This document shows positions 32,100-41,881 of a stretch of DNA of 64,000 bases, piece after piece. Positions within the stretch are counted from its first letter, which is position 1. Each line of letters opens with the position of its first letter. Position numbers and translations under genes: made by a program. The DNA is from Effrenium voratum (lineage: Eukaryota; Sar; Dinophyceae; Suessiales; Symbiodiniaceae). The stretch spans positions 1 through 64,000 of the forward strand of contig CAUJNA010000476.1 of the NCBI GenBank assembly GCA_963377175.1, in the 5' to 3' direction. The notes under the pieces are model-generated. The model had not been told where the DNA came from. It saw nothing but the letters and a program-made list of their open reading frames with translations, and did not search any database.

Positions 32100-32655
32100 G
32101 CGCGCTGAACCTCCACTCCCCCCCGGGTCCATGCTATATGTACTATATGTGCTATATCTCACAAGACAACCCACTGAACCTCCACTCTCCCCCGGCTCCA
32201 TGCTATATGTACTATATGTGCTATATCTCACAAGGCAACCCACTGAACATCCACTCCCCCCCGGGTCCATGCTATATGTACTATATGTGCTATATCTCAC
32301 AAGGCAACCCACTGAACATCCACTCCCCCCGGGTTCCTTGCTATATGTGCTATATGTGCTATATGGCCCCTATATAGCACATATAGTACAGATTTCGCGC
32401 GTACAGAACATATAGCACACATAGTACACATAGCAAGGACCCGGGGGAGAGTGGATGTTCAGTGGGTTGTCTTGTGAGATATAGCACATATAGCACATAT
32501 AGCAAGGAACCCGGGAAGAGTGGAGGTTCAGTGGGTTGTCTTGTGAGATATAGCACATATAGCACATATAGCAAGGACCCCGGGAAGAGTGGAGGTTCAG
32601 CGGCTTGGCGTCCATATAGCACATATAGCACATATAGCATGGAGCTGGGGGAGAG
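32100..32655. repeat. Large imperfect palindrome of tandem repeats
   Basis: The left arm (32100-32365) has about four 69-base units with CTGAACCTCCACTC, CCCGGGTCCATGCTATATG, ACTATATGTGCTATATCTCA and CAAGACAACCCA. The right arm (32370-32655) has the reverse complement of the same units (TGAGATATAGCACATATAGC, AGTGGAGGTTCAGTGGGTTG). The axis lies near 32367 in CCCCTATATAGCAC. Single units also contain small ATATAGCACATATAG palindromes. It sits between the convergent ATPase and integrase genes. Confidence 0.85.
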
Positions 32656-32679
32656 TGGAGCCAAACCCAGGGACATTTG

Positions 32680-32835
32680 TGCGGTTTTGCGCAACAAAAT
32701 GCTATTCCTCCAGGGTGTACATGTATGTACGGCCTGTAAGAATAGCTTTTTTGCACGGTTTTGCGCCAGAAAAATGCTATTCTTACAGTGCCTACATCAA
32801 TGTAGGCACTAGAGGAATAGCTTTTTTGCACGGTT
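32680..32835. repeat. Two hairpins of the GCTATT family
   Basis: Two stem-loops are flanked by GCACGGTTTTGCGC and AATAGCTTTTTTGC. The second is near perfect: TGCCTACAT, CA, ATGTAGGCA inside GCTATTC / GAATAGC. The same family occurs at 23.2 kb in this element. Confidence 0.75.
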
Positions 32836-33198
32836 TTGCACGGTTTGCCCACGCCAGCTCATTTGATTGGTTCGCCCAACCCGTTGGTTTCCCGAGCACC
32901 CCAAACCCAAAAAAAGGGCTTTCTCAGGCTCCGGGAATTCCCTCACCTTGAAGAACGGTTTACTGACGTCGTCCGAGAGACTTGGGGTGCTCGTGCAGAC
33001 TTGTCTTTTTTTTGTCAACCTTCAACCTTGCCTCCACTCCAACCAAATGTTTTGAAGGTGGCTTGCGTGCAGGGGCAAACTCAGGAAAATCAGGATTTTG
33101 CTAGGGTTGCCTCTACACCCCAAAAAAACATGACTCAAAGTACTACAAGTTTCCAGCGCTTTATGCAAAGTTTCCAGCTTGGTCCAAAGTAGCCGTAA
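32836..33198. other. Spacer 3' of the integrase
   Basis: No gene seen. The sequence is less GC-rich than the viral genes and contains A-runs (CCCAAAAAAAG, CCCCAAAAAAAC). Confidence 0.35.
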
Positions 33199-34191
33199 TC
33201 AGTCGAGGGTCCTGGGCCTCGGAGGCCCCAGGAAGTCGTCCAGCTGCCTCACAGCTGCCGGCCGGCCCCGTCTCGTCAGCCGGCCCGCCGCGTTGCCGCT
33301 GCCCTGCGGCGCCGGCAGCGCCAGCTTCAGCAGGGTCTCGCGCCCCTCCGTGCTGCGGACGGTCATGGAGTCCACGGCCCCCAGCTGCTGCACGTCGCCG
33401 TACTGAGGGTTGAAGCTCCTCGCCGCGTTCGTCGGCGCTCGGAAGGCGCCCGCGTCCTCCACCGCCTTCACGCGCCGCTCGGTGAGGTCCTTGTTGTGCT
33501 GGAACTTGTCGGCGTTGTCTTGGAGGACCCTGAACTCCGTGGCCGGCTGCTTCTCCACGTCCTCGGGCGCGCCGTGCACCGTCTCGTGGGGCCGCGCGTT
33601 GTAGGCCGAAGCGGTCTGCTGAAAGTGGTCGCTCCACTGCCCGCCCTTGCGCGCCACCCTCGTGGCCAGGTCCTTCTTCAGCGTCTGGATGCCCCGGTCC
33701 ACCACGGCGATGGCGTTGCGGTCCTCGGGCCGCTTCGTGCGGTGCACGGCATTTTCGGGCAGCTCCCGGTCCAGCGTGGCGAACTCGTTGCCCAGGTCCG
33801 TCGTGACCACGAAGTTCCCGTCGTCCCCCGTCAGCTCCCGCGCGGCGCGCTTGGTGGCGCGGCCCACCGTCTCGGCGTTCTTGTTCTGCAGAGGTTCCAC
33901 GGCGGCCTCCCGGGTGAAGACGTCCATCACCACCAGGCCGTACTTCGTCTTCCCCCGCGTGTTCTGGCTGAAGTCGATGAGGTCGGCCTGCAGCCGGTCG
34001 TTCGGCCCCTCGGCGGCCGACTTGCCCAGCGCGCGCGGCCGGGGCGCCTGCACCTGCCGGCCCACGTCGGCCTTCAGCGCCTCGAAGGCCATGGCCTGCG
34101 TCACGTCGAGGTCGCGCTGCCTCGCGAGTCGGTACAGCTTCCGCGGGTCACGCACGTTGAAGTCGTCGGCCAGGTCCCTCAGCGCCTCCAT
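33199..34191 (-). CDS. Retrovirus-type (Polinton-like) integrase with a DDD triad
   Basis: An intact 330-residue ORF from ATG (34189-34191) to TGA (33199-33201). An N-terminal helical part (KLYRLARQRDLDVTQ, then GRQVQAP) resembles the region before the core in Polinton integrases; no HHCC zinc finger is seen. The core has LQADLIDFSQN (Asp70), GLVVMDVFTREAAVEPLQNK, TTDLGNEF (Asp132) and IAVVDRGIQTLKKDL, where the position of the usual catalytic Glu of ER is Asp165; spacing from Asp132 is 32 residues. A basic C-terminal region follows NARPHETVHGAPED. It would insert the element into the chromosome. It is among the best-preserved genes here. It lies downstream of the fibre gene on the same strand, separated by two hairpins. 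Confidence 0.8.
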   Translation of the reverse strand: MEALRDLADDFNVRDPRKLYRLARQRDLDVTQAMAFEALKADVGRQVQAPRPRALGKSAAEGPNDRLQADLIDFSQNTRGKTKYGLVVMDVFTREAAVEPLQNKNAETVGRATKRAARELTGDDGNFVVTTDLGNEFATLDRELPENAVHRTKRPEDRNAIAVVDRGIQTLKKDLATRVARKGGQWSDHFQQTASAYNARPHETVHGAPEDVEKQPATEFRVLQDNADKFQHNKDLTERRVKAVEDAGAFRAPTNAARSFNPQYGDVQQLGAVDSMTVRSTEGRETLLKLALPAPQGSGNAAGRLTRRGRPAAVRQLDDFLGPPRPRTLD

Positions 34192-34195
34192 TTAG

Positions 34196-34312
34196 CTTTG
34201 CCCCAAAAAGGAGCTTGCGCAAGGTTCCCTGGACGCAGGGAGGCCTGCACACACCTAGCCCCAAAAAGGGAGCTTGAGCAAGGTTCCGCGAGAACGCGGA
34301 AGCCTGCTCACA
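34196..34312. repeat. Two tandem hairpins between fibre and integrase genes
   Basis: Two related units, each CCCCAAAAAGGGAGCTTGAG, AAGGTTCC, a GC-rich stem and AAGCCTGCTCAC. In the second unit the stem is TTCCGCG AGAA CGCGGAA inside GAGC...GCTC; in the first it is TCCCTG GACG CAGGGA. The stem bases differ between units but pair within each one. Confidence 0.8.
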
Positions 34313-37300
34313 CTACTTGTTCTTCGGGCCCCGCTGAGCCTGCCAGGCTTCCACCTCGTCCAGCCGGGCCTGGAAGCCCTTGCACACCCCCCAGAGCACG
34401 CTGGTGAGGTGAGAGTAGTCGAGGGTGATCATCTCCGTGCCGTCGCTCCACCTCGCGGTGCCCGTCAGGTTCTTCCACTTCGCTCCTGCGAAGTCGTTTG
34501 ACGCGAAGCCCAGCCTCAGGTCCTCGTTCATGTCCGGGCGCTTGTACTGCTTGGCCTCCACGGAGTCGAAGAGCTGCTGGAGCTCTGCCACGTCGGCCTC
34601 GGCCATCTCCGTCTTCACCCTGCTGTCCGACAAATTCGTGAAGCTCGTGTTGCAGACCACGTTGCCCGTGTTGCCCGCGATCACGAGGCAGCCGGGGTTC
34701 CTCTGGTTCGTGGTCAAGGACAGCTGCGTCGAGAGGCTCTTCGTCTGCACCAGCGCCTCATCGTTGATCATGATGAGCTCGCACTGGTGCGTCCCGCCGT
34801 CCCGCTCCAGGAAGACCCTGCGCTCTGGTTGCCCAGCAGCCGCAGCTCCGGGCCGCTGTCGGGGGCCGCGCTGTTGTTGGACACTTGCAGCTTGCTCCAG
34901 CCCGCCCAGTTCTTCGTCAGGAAGAGATCGTCCGAGAAGTCGGAGGTGTTGGTCACGGTGAGCGTGTTGGACGCGAAGAGCTGCGGCGCGGAGACCGTGC
35001 CCGAGCTCGTCACGTCGCCGCAGACCACGCTGCCCGTCGACACTCCGCCGCTCGTGGCCGTGAAGGTGCAGTCCAGGCTCTCGCAGTCCAGCGGGCCCGT
35101 GGAGGCCGCCCCGGTGATGGTCAGCGTGGCGCCCGTGAGCGCCCCGGTGGCTGCGAAGCTCGCCGCGGTTGCTGCGCCCGAGGCCGTCAATGTCCCCGTG
35201 GACACGTCGCCCACCGTGGTGAAGTTCCCGGCGTTGGCCGTGTTGTTGATGGTCAACGTGCTGCCCGTGATTCCGTGGCGGAGCTCAGCAGGCCCACGCT
35301 GGCCGCGCCGCTGATGCTCAGCGAGCTGCCTGACACGGCCCCTGTGGACGACAGCGCGGCCCCGGCGACGGTGCCTGTGGCTGTGAGCGCGGCGCAGGAG
35401 ACTGTGCCCGAGGCGTCCACGCCCGTGGTGAACACGTCGGTGCAGTTCACGTCGTTGCACAGCAGCTGGTCGCAGCCCACGTTGCCCTGCGCGGTGAGCC
35501 CGTCCAGCGTGGCCGAGCCCGTGAGGGCCAGCGAGTCCGCCAGCAGGTCCGTTACTGAGACAGACTCTCCCTCGAAGGCGCTGGCCCTGATCTGCATGCT
35601 GTACAGGTCCAGCGTGCCCGCCGACTGCTGCACCAGCCCGGGGATAGAGCCGCCGAAGGCTCCGAAGTGCAGCTTCGCGATTCCGCCCGGCGGCACCGAG
35701 AAGTCCAGGCGCGCCGTGCTCCAGACGCCCTGCGAGGGCGTGCCGAGGAAGGTGCCGGTGACGCCCACGTAGTCGTTGTCGGCCGCGCTGACGTACATCA
35801 CCAAGTTGGAGGCCGTGCCCAGCCGGTACCGGCAGCCGAAGGAGTAGCGTCTCCCCGGCGTCAGCGTGTAGGTGCGCACGATGTTCCAGGCGAAGGCGCT
35901 CAGGGTCATGGCGTAGCCCTCCAGCTGGAAGCCTCCCACCGTGAAGCTGGCCGAGGCCACGGAGCTCTGGCTGTTGGAGCGCACCAGGAAAATTTCCTAG
36001 CGTGGTGAGCGTGGGTTCCAGCAGCACCTCGCCCAGGGTGGCCAGCGTGACGTCGTCGGCCCCTCCGTCGAGGAACTCGTGCTTCAGCAGCAGCGCCGAG
36101 GCCGCCGTGTCCTCCTCCGCCTCCGCCGTGTTGCCGGTCTCCAGGGTTGCGTCCAGGATCTGGAGGCCGTAGACGTCCACCGTTCCTGCCGTTGGTTGGG
36201 CAGGCCCGGCGCCTGGAAGTGCGCCCCGAAGTGCAGCTTCGCCACTCCGTTGGGCGGCACTGTGAAGTACATCTTGGCCGTGCTCCAGGCGCCCTGGTCG
36301 CCCACGAAGCTGCCGTACAATGGGTCGTAGACGTTGTCGGCCTCGGACATGTACACCACGAAGTTGGAGGCCGTGCCGAGCCGGTAGCGGCAGGCGAAGA
36401 GCAGCTCTCTGCCGGGCGTCAAGTTGTAGGTGCGCACGATGTTCCACGGGTTCGCCGCCAGGGTCAGGGTGTAGCCGTCCACGCTCACTCCCGCGGTGTG
36501 CGTGGCCAGGACCACGCTGCAGCCGCTGCTGGGGCGAACCGTCCAGTTTGACAGCGAGACGTCCGTGGGGCCCAGGATCTGCTCTCCTATGGCGGCCACC
36601 ACCTCGTCGGCCCCTCCGTCGTCCGGAAAGCGCACTGCTATCTGCAGCGCCGAGGCCGCCTCCGCGACTCCGAGCTTGCCGGCAAGGAGGCCGTCTACTT
36701 GCGCGATGGTGTAGTAGCTGAGCAGCGCGGCGGCGATGCTCGAGGCCGTCGCCGTGTCCTGGTCTGCGGCTGAACGGTACGCCACCAGCGCCGAGGTGAT
36801 TTGGTTGGTTGTGAACACGTCCTGGTCCGGGCCCGTCCGGTAGGCCAGCAGCGCGCCCGCGATGGCGGCCTGCGTCTGCGTGTCCTGCGCGCTCGCCGTG
36901 CGGTAGTCTCCCAACAGCGCGTCTACTTGCGCCGCGGTGTAGTAGGCCAGCAGCGCCGCCGTGATGGCGCTGGTCGTCTCCGCGTCCTGCGCCGTTCCGG
37001 TGCGGTAGTCTCCCAACAGCGCGTCTACCTGCGCCGAGGTGTAGTAGGCCAGCAGGGCCGCTGTTATGGCGGCGTCCGCCGCCGTGGAGTAGCAGTCTGC
37101 CGTGATGCTCAGCGTGTCGTCGCCGTTGGCCAGCGCAGCAGAGAGAGGAGCCACGAAATGCAGGTTGCGAACGACGTTGCTTCCGCGAAGGAGCTCCCAA
37201 GTTGTGAAGCCCGCCCAGGCCGGCGCGTTAACAACTCCGCCGCCGGAAAGCTGCAGGGCGGCGAGCTCCGCGAGGATTGCGTCGAGGGCGCTCTGGAGCG

Positions 37301-37913
37301 TGGTCTCGCTGGCGGAGAGCGCGGCGTTCGTGGCGTATGAGGCCAGCAGCGTCGCGTCGGCCTTGGCCCCCTGGAGCGCCGTGATGCTGGCGTCCCGGCT
37401 AGCAAGCTGCGCTGCGACGAAGGCCTCGGTGGCGAGACCCAGCAGGGCATTTGCTATCTTGGTGTCTACCTCCAGCGGCGTGTCCAACCCGTCCACCGTG
37501 GAGAGCAGGGCGGCCAGCGCGCTGGCGTCCGCCTTGCCGAGGAGGGCGGCGTCCAGGGCTGCCGTGGTGACGGCGCCCAGGAGAGCGGTCGAGATCTTTG
37601 AGTCCACCTCGGAGGAAGTGTCCACGGCCGAGAGCAGGGCGTACGCGGTCAGTGCGCTGGCGTCCGCCTTGGAGGCCTGCAGCCCCGAGATGGTGGCGTC
37701 TCTGCTCGCGAGCTCGGAGGCCAGCGCCGCGGCGGTGACGGCCCCCAGGAGAGCGTTGGCCACCTTGGTGTCCACCTCCAGCGGCGTGATCCTCGCCGCT
37801 ATGTCCAGGGAGTGTTGGTCCACCACCGTCTTGAGACCGTAGTTGGCGGCCACCGTGGCCAGCGTGGCGTTGTTGGCCGAGGCGATGGAACCGTTCATTG
37901 TGGGAGTTGACAA
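34313..37913 (-). pseudogene. Tail-fibre/spike-like protein with S74 chaperone end, frameshifted
   Basis: It starts at ATG 37911-37913 and ends at 34313, about 1,190 residues over four frame changes (near 36190, 35995, 35270 and 34815). The N-terminal third is Ala-rich with heptad-like repeats (LEVDTKVANALLGAVT, three forms). Then come about four 31-residue repeats with LLAYYTSAQVDALLGDYRT, then two related beta-rich domains (NPWNIVRTYNLTPGRELLF and AFAWNIVRTYTLTPGRRY), a long Thr/Ser/Gly beta-helix-like section, and a C-terminal domain with TNLSDSRVKTEM and ITLDYSHLTSVLWGVCKGF. The last is the S74 self-cleaving chaperone signature; in the final frame Ser48 and Lys53 have the spacing of its catalytic dyad. 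Known: such chaperones trim trimeric phage and viral fibres. The likely role is host attachment. Confidence 0.65.
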
Positions 37914-37916
37914 CCC

Positions 37917-38790
37917 TTGTGTATAGAGAGAGGCGCGGTGCCTCGTTCATTGACCCCAAGTCGATCAAGATCGCCTTCAGAGTCAGAAACACTGACGCCA
38001 CCAACCCGCTGGCGCCGCCACTCCGAACCCCGCCTGTTTCATCCAGAGCATCCAGGTCTTCGCCAACGGTCAGCGCTGCAACGACATAAACTGCTACGGC
38101 CGTGCCGACCAGCAGACGCCGGGCGCCGCCGGGCTCTCCAGGCTGGTCTTCTCGCTGTGACAGTCGCCGCGCAGCGCCTGCAGAGTTTGTTTGCGCGCTG
38201 CCCGCAAAGGCCTGCCGCACCGGCGCAACGTGGTCCAGCTTGCAGAAAAACCCTCGCGCTCTGGTTGCCTAGCAGCCGCACCGCTGTCGGAGGCCGCGCT
38301 GTTGTTGGAGATCTGAAGTCGGAGGTGTTGGTCACGGTGAGCGTGTTGGACGCGAAGAGCTGCGGCGTGGAGATCGTGTCCGAGCTTGTCACGTCGCCGC
38401 ACACCACGCTGCCCTCGCCGCTCGTGGCCGTGAAGGTGCAGTCCAGGCTCTTGCAGTCCAACGGGCCCGCGGACGCCGCCCCGGTGAGCGTCAGCGTGGC
38501 GCCTGTAAGCGCCGGTGGCTGCGAACTTTGCCTTCGAGGGAGAGTCGGTCTCTGTAACGGACCTGCTGGCCGACTCGCTGGCCCTCACGGGCTCGGCCAC
38601 TGGACGGGCTCACCACGCAGGGCAACGTGGGCTGCCAGCTACTGTGCAACGACGTGAACTGCACTGACGTGTGAATTCACGACGGGCGTAGACGCCTCGG
38701 AGTCTCCTGCGCAGCGCTCACCGTCGCTGGAGCCACACTGTCGTCCACCGGCGCCGTGTCGGGCAGCTTGCTGAGCATCACGGGGGCATG
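37917..38790. pseudogene. Scrambled second copies of capsid, polymerase and fibre fragments
   Basis: In order: 37945-38095 resembles the capsid N-terminus at 23695-23850 (plus strand; SFIDPKSIKIAF, then QVFANGQRCNDI). 38095-38235 resembles the HNH part of the polymerase at 28350-28460 (minus; RQAFAGSAQ, CHSEKTSLES). 38235-38520 resembles the fibre at 34810-35150 (minus). 38525-38790 resembles the fibre at 35300-35580 but in the opposite orientation (plus; FEGESVSVTDLLADSLALTG). The copies differ clearly from the originals, so they come from a related element or an old duplication. Confidence 0.8.
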
Positions 38791-38994
38791 TGAGATGCAA
38801 CAGCGGACACACACGACAAGTCGATATCCAATCCTTTGGACGACCCCTGTACTCTGAGCAGAAAGAGTCTTATCACGACGAACCGGACCATGATCTCCCA
38901 ACGGAACCCGCATCCGTCAAGATCCGAGGCGCCTCATGGAGATGAAGGCGCAGCTCAGCCCAAGTACAGAATGTGAAGGCCGGCACCACCATCC
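38791..38994. other. Junction between viral debris and the LINE-like element
   Basis: Base composition shifts here from GC-rich to more balanced. No inverted repeat matching 22.2-22.5 kb was found. Confidence 0.4.
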
Positions 38995-39930
38995 ATGGAA
39001 GAAGAGAGAAAGATCAAGCCGCCCTCGAAGAAGCCCATCGCATTCATGCTCCATGCAACCTATGGAAATCAGCTCTACAGCATCATGGAGCACGGGCTCA
39101 AATCTGGCAAATCCCAGTCAAACATTTCGGGGAGAACGCACGTCCACATGGCATGCATCGATGACGTCATCCTCGAAGACGATGAGTCAGAAGCCGCATT
39201 GACCCATGTGCCAGCAGAAAGAGATGCACTGTTGATCCTTGCGTTTCTCAAGGACCAAGACTATGGCATCCGCCTCTCCAAAGAGAGAACAGCGTTGACA
39301 GACAAAACCATCAAGGCAAGAAACATTGTTGCAGCATTTGAACCTGATGGCAGCCTCATGGCGAGCAACAAGTGGATCATGAAGAAGCATCTCGATCATG
39401 AAGATTACGAGATGTACGACACCAAGATCCGCGAATTCGCCGATGCCTTCTTCAATTATGTGAATTCCACCAAGCGCAACAAGGAAAAAGATACTTCGTC
39501 AGAGACCAAGAAGAGACGGCGTTCCACCGATCAGGACTCCACTGAAGGAGAAATGATGGAACCCTCCGGGGAAAGATCCGTCAAGCCGAAGGTCATCGTG
39601 GAATATCACAATTCAGAGAACCTAGATGAGTTTATCCAAGAACTCAAGGAAATCTATCTCGAAACAGATATGAACAAAAAGGACGCAGAGGAAGAGCTCG
39701 CAGGGACCAGGGAGAACCTCACCCGCTTCATGAACCAGTTCAACAAAGATCCAAGAAGAGCTCATCCCAACTTGACAGAGTGCGAGAGAGCCTCATTGGC
39801 ACATGTCGATCCTGATGTCAATGTTGAGAAGAATTCTACTTCCCTCACCGAGGAGAATGTCCCACCGTTGACGAGTACAAACAAGCTCAACCAGGATCCG
39901 GATATCCGATCAAGCTTCCGCTTGGATTGA
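38995..39930 (+). pseudogene. Tpt1/KptA-like 2'-phosphotransferase half-domain, LINE-like ORF
   Basis: The frame opens at ATG 38995. Near the start is PIAFMLHATYGNQLYSIMEH, then GLKSGK and GRTHVHMACIDDV. This matches the second half of tRNA 2'-phosphotransferases (HGT...GL..M.R.HVHL), the NAD-binding part; the first half is missing, so the domain is 5' truncated. A charged, low-complexity linker follows (KRNKEKDTSSETKKRRRS) with a coiled stretch (YLETDMNKKDAEEELAG). Near 39900 the coding frame shifts into the endonuclease ORF that follows. Base composition differs from the viral DNA to the left. Confidence 0.5.
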
Positions 39931-40583
39931 AGAAGCTCAGGTCACATGATGACCCGAAAAACATCCGAGCCTACGCCGATATCCTGGGATCGCTGATGCA
40001 GCCGACTGACCGTCCTCCCGTGGACTATCTCAACATGCATGAGTTCACCTCATCCATAGTGATCAACATGCTTACCCTGAACCATGGAAACCTCACGAGG
40101 AACCCAAAGCTGGACAACAGGGAGGTGCGCAACATGCCGATGAAGGATCGACCGATCGTCAAGATGATGACGCAGAACAGTGCACACATCTTATGCCTGA
40201 ATGAAGCAGACGCATTCTTCAGTCCGAATGATGAGAAATCCAGGGACCTCATCAAGACGTTCATCCGATACGGTTACAAGGGCATCGTGATCAGGCAATG
40301 GTCATCCAGACCGATCGCATGCTTTGTCCGCTGCGGACCCTCTGCACGAGTGGAACTTCTGGCAAGACACATTTCCACCAGGAGCCAGAATTGGGGAACC
40401 ACATTCGGAATGTTCAGATGTTTCTTCGGAACTAAAGGAGATTGCACTGATCCCGAATACGAAATTCCGACCTCGGATTGCTTGGCAACCACAGGAACAT
40501 CCATGTTTACTGAACCCAAGAAGCACATTGGATCGAGATTGCCAGCACGCACCATTGTCCAAGGAATGAGTTTCGTGGCATGA
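39900..40583 (+). pseudogene. LINE-type endonuclease (EEP) domain, truncated
   Basis: It continues from the frame before (YPIKLPLGLKKLRSHDDP). Seen: VINMLTLNHGNLTRNP with the Asn of the endonuclease/exonuclease/phosphatase fold, ILCLNEADAFF with its catalytic Glu, YGYKGIVIRQWSSRPIACF, then WGTTFGMFRCFFG. No reverse transcriptase follows; the coding signal fades by about 40730. Known: AP-like endonucleases open the second ORF of many LINEs. The element is therefore a 3'-truncated or broken relic, apparently with an RNA-phosphotransferase-like domain fused upstream. Confidence 0.55.
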
Positions 40584-40734
40584 TCCCGAAATCATCCGAG
40601 AACCTGGAATGAGTATGGGGACTATGGCAGTCAATCCGACAGCAGCCGCCGATGGTATCGTCGATCCGGCTGACCATGAAGATACGTTCAGCACCACGAA
40701 CAATCCAGATGATTGATCCTCGTAGTCTACAAGA

Positions 40735-41505
40735 CTATACCATGAGTGAGAGATCAATAGTTTCACAATCGTTCCGCGTGTACATAGCGTTGTACATCAA
40801 CCTTTGATACATTTAGGTATCCAAAAAGAAGCAGTACATAGTGTTTCCCATTTCGAAGGCCAAGACATTTCATCCAAGCAGAAAAAGGATGAATCCGGCA
40901 CTTTTAATCACATGGCTACGGCGCACATCAAGGCTACGGTCAAAGGCCATGAAGCCAATAGTATTTCATACTTTGTGCTGGAGATCAAAAGAAATTTGTG
41001 TCTGTTTTGTGTTCTGTTTTTCAGACCATTGATCTCCCGCAACATTTGGCTCAAGGCCCCTTTTGCAGAATCACGACCATCCGAGCGTGAAGACAAAAGA
41101 GCCATTGCAGGCCGCTTACAGGATTATCCACAAGACAATCCACCAGGGACAATCCATCCTCCAATCATCCATTACTGGCATAGGACTTTTTTCGGAATAG
41201 ATCCAGGAACTAGCGCAGGGTTCCAGTTCTCTCCGGGGATAGGCGCCTGGCACAATTGCTATTTTTTAAAGTTTTCATCATTTGTTCCATTATCGTGCGG
41301 GGGGCTGCCCCAGGTCCAAAAAAGACCTTGGACCAGGTCCAAAAAAGACCCCGGCCCTCAACCTGGTCAAAAAAGAACCCGCCACAGGTCGAAAAAAACC
41401 ATTCCCCTTTTTTTGAGTTTAGTATTTACTTGTTTACGTATTGACTTATAGCTTCCCATTTAACACGTACACACATACTTGTTGTTTTCCTTACTTATGT
41501 TGAAT
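40735..41505. other. Unassigned spacer
   Basis: No gene recognised. A short run of related pieces, TCCAAAAAAGACC and TCAAAAAAGAACC, lies at 41315-41400. Confidence 0.4.
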
Positions 41506-41514
41506 TTACTCATC

Positions 41515-41700
41515 GGTTGATTGCTTTGATTGGACTGACTGACTGATTAACTGACTGGTTGATGGATGGGCGTATTGGATGGATGGATGGATGGATGGAT
41601 GGATGGATGGAGGGATGGATGGATGGAGGGAGGGAGGGAGGGAGGGAGGGAGGGATGGATGGATGGATGGATGAACGGATTGATGGTTTGATAGATTGCC
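41515..41700. repeat. GGAT / GGGA microsatellite
   Basis: Tetranucleotide runs of GGAT interrupted by GGGA (41625-41656), with diverged GACT/GATT units at the left edge. Confidence 0.95.
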
Positions 41701-41710
41701 GGTTGATGGA

Positions 41711-41713
41711 TTG

Positions 41714-41799
<86 letters not shown>

Positions 41800-41800
41800 C

Positions 41801-41880
<80 letters not shown>

Positions 41881-41881
41881 G
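41711..41881. repeat. ATTG/GATT microsatellite, about 42 units
   Basis: An almost pure run of ATTG units for 170 bases with one GACT interruption near 41798. The Asn-Gln-Ser repeat ORFs on the minus strand are translations of it. Confidence 0.97.

Noticed and set aside
41041..41056. CATTTGGCTCAAGG resembling the 3' end of the dinoflagellate spliced leader
   Set aside because: One base is missing from the TTTT run and the 5' half does not match; no retroposed gene follows.
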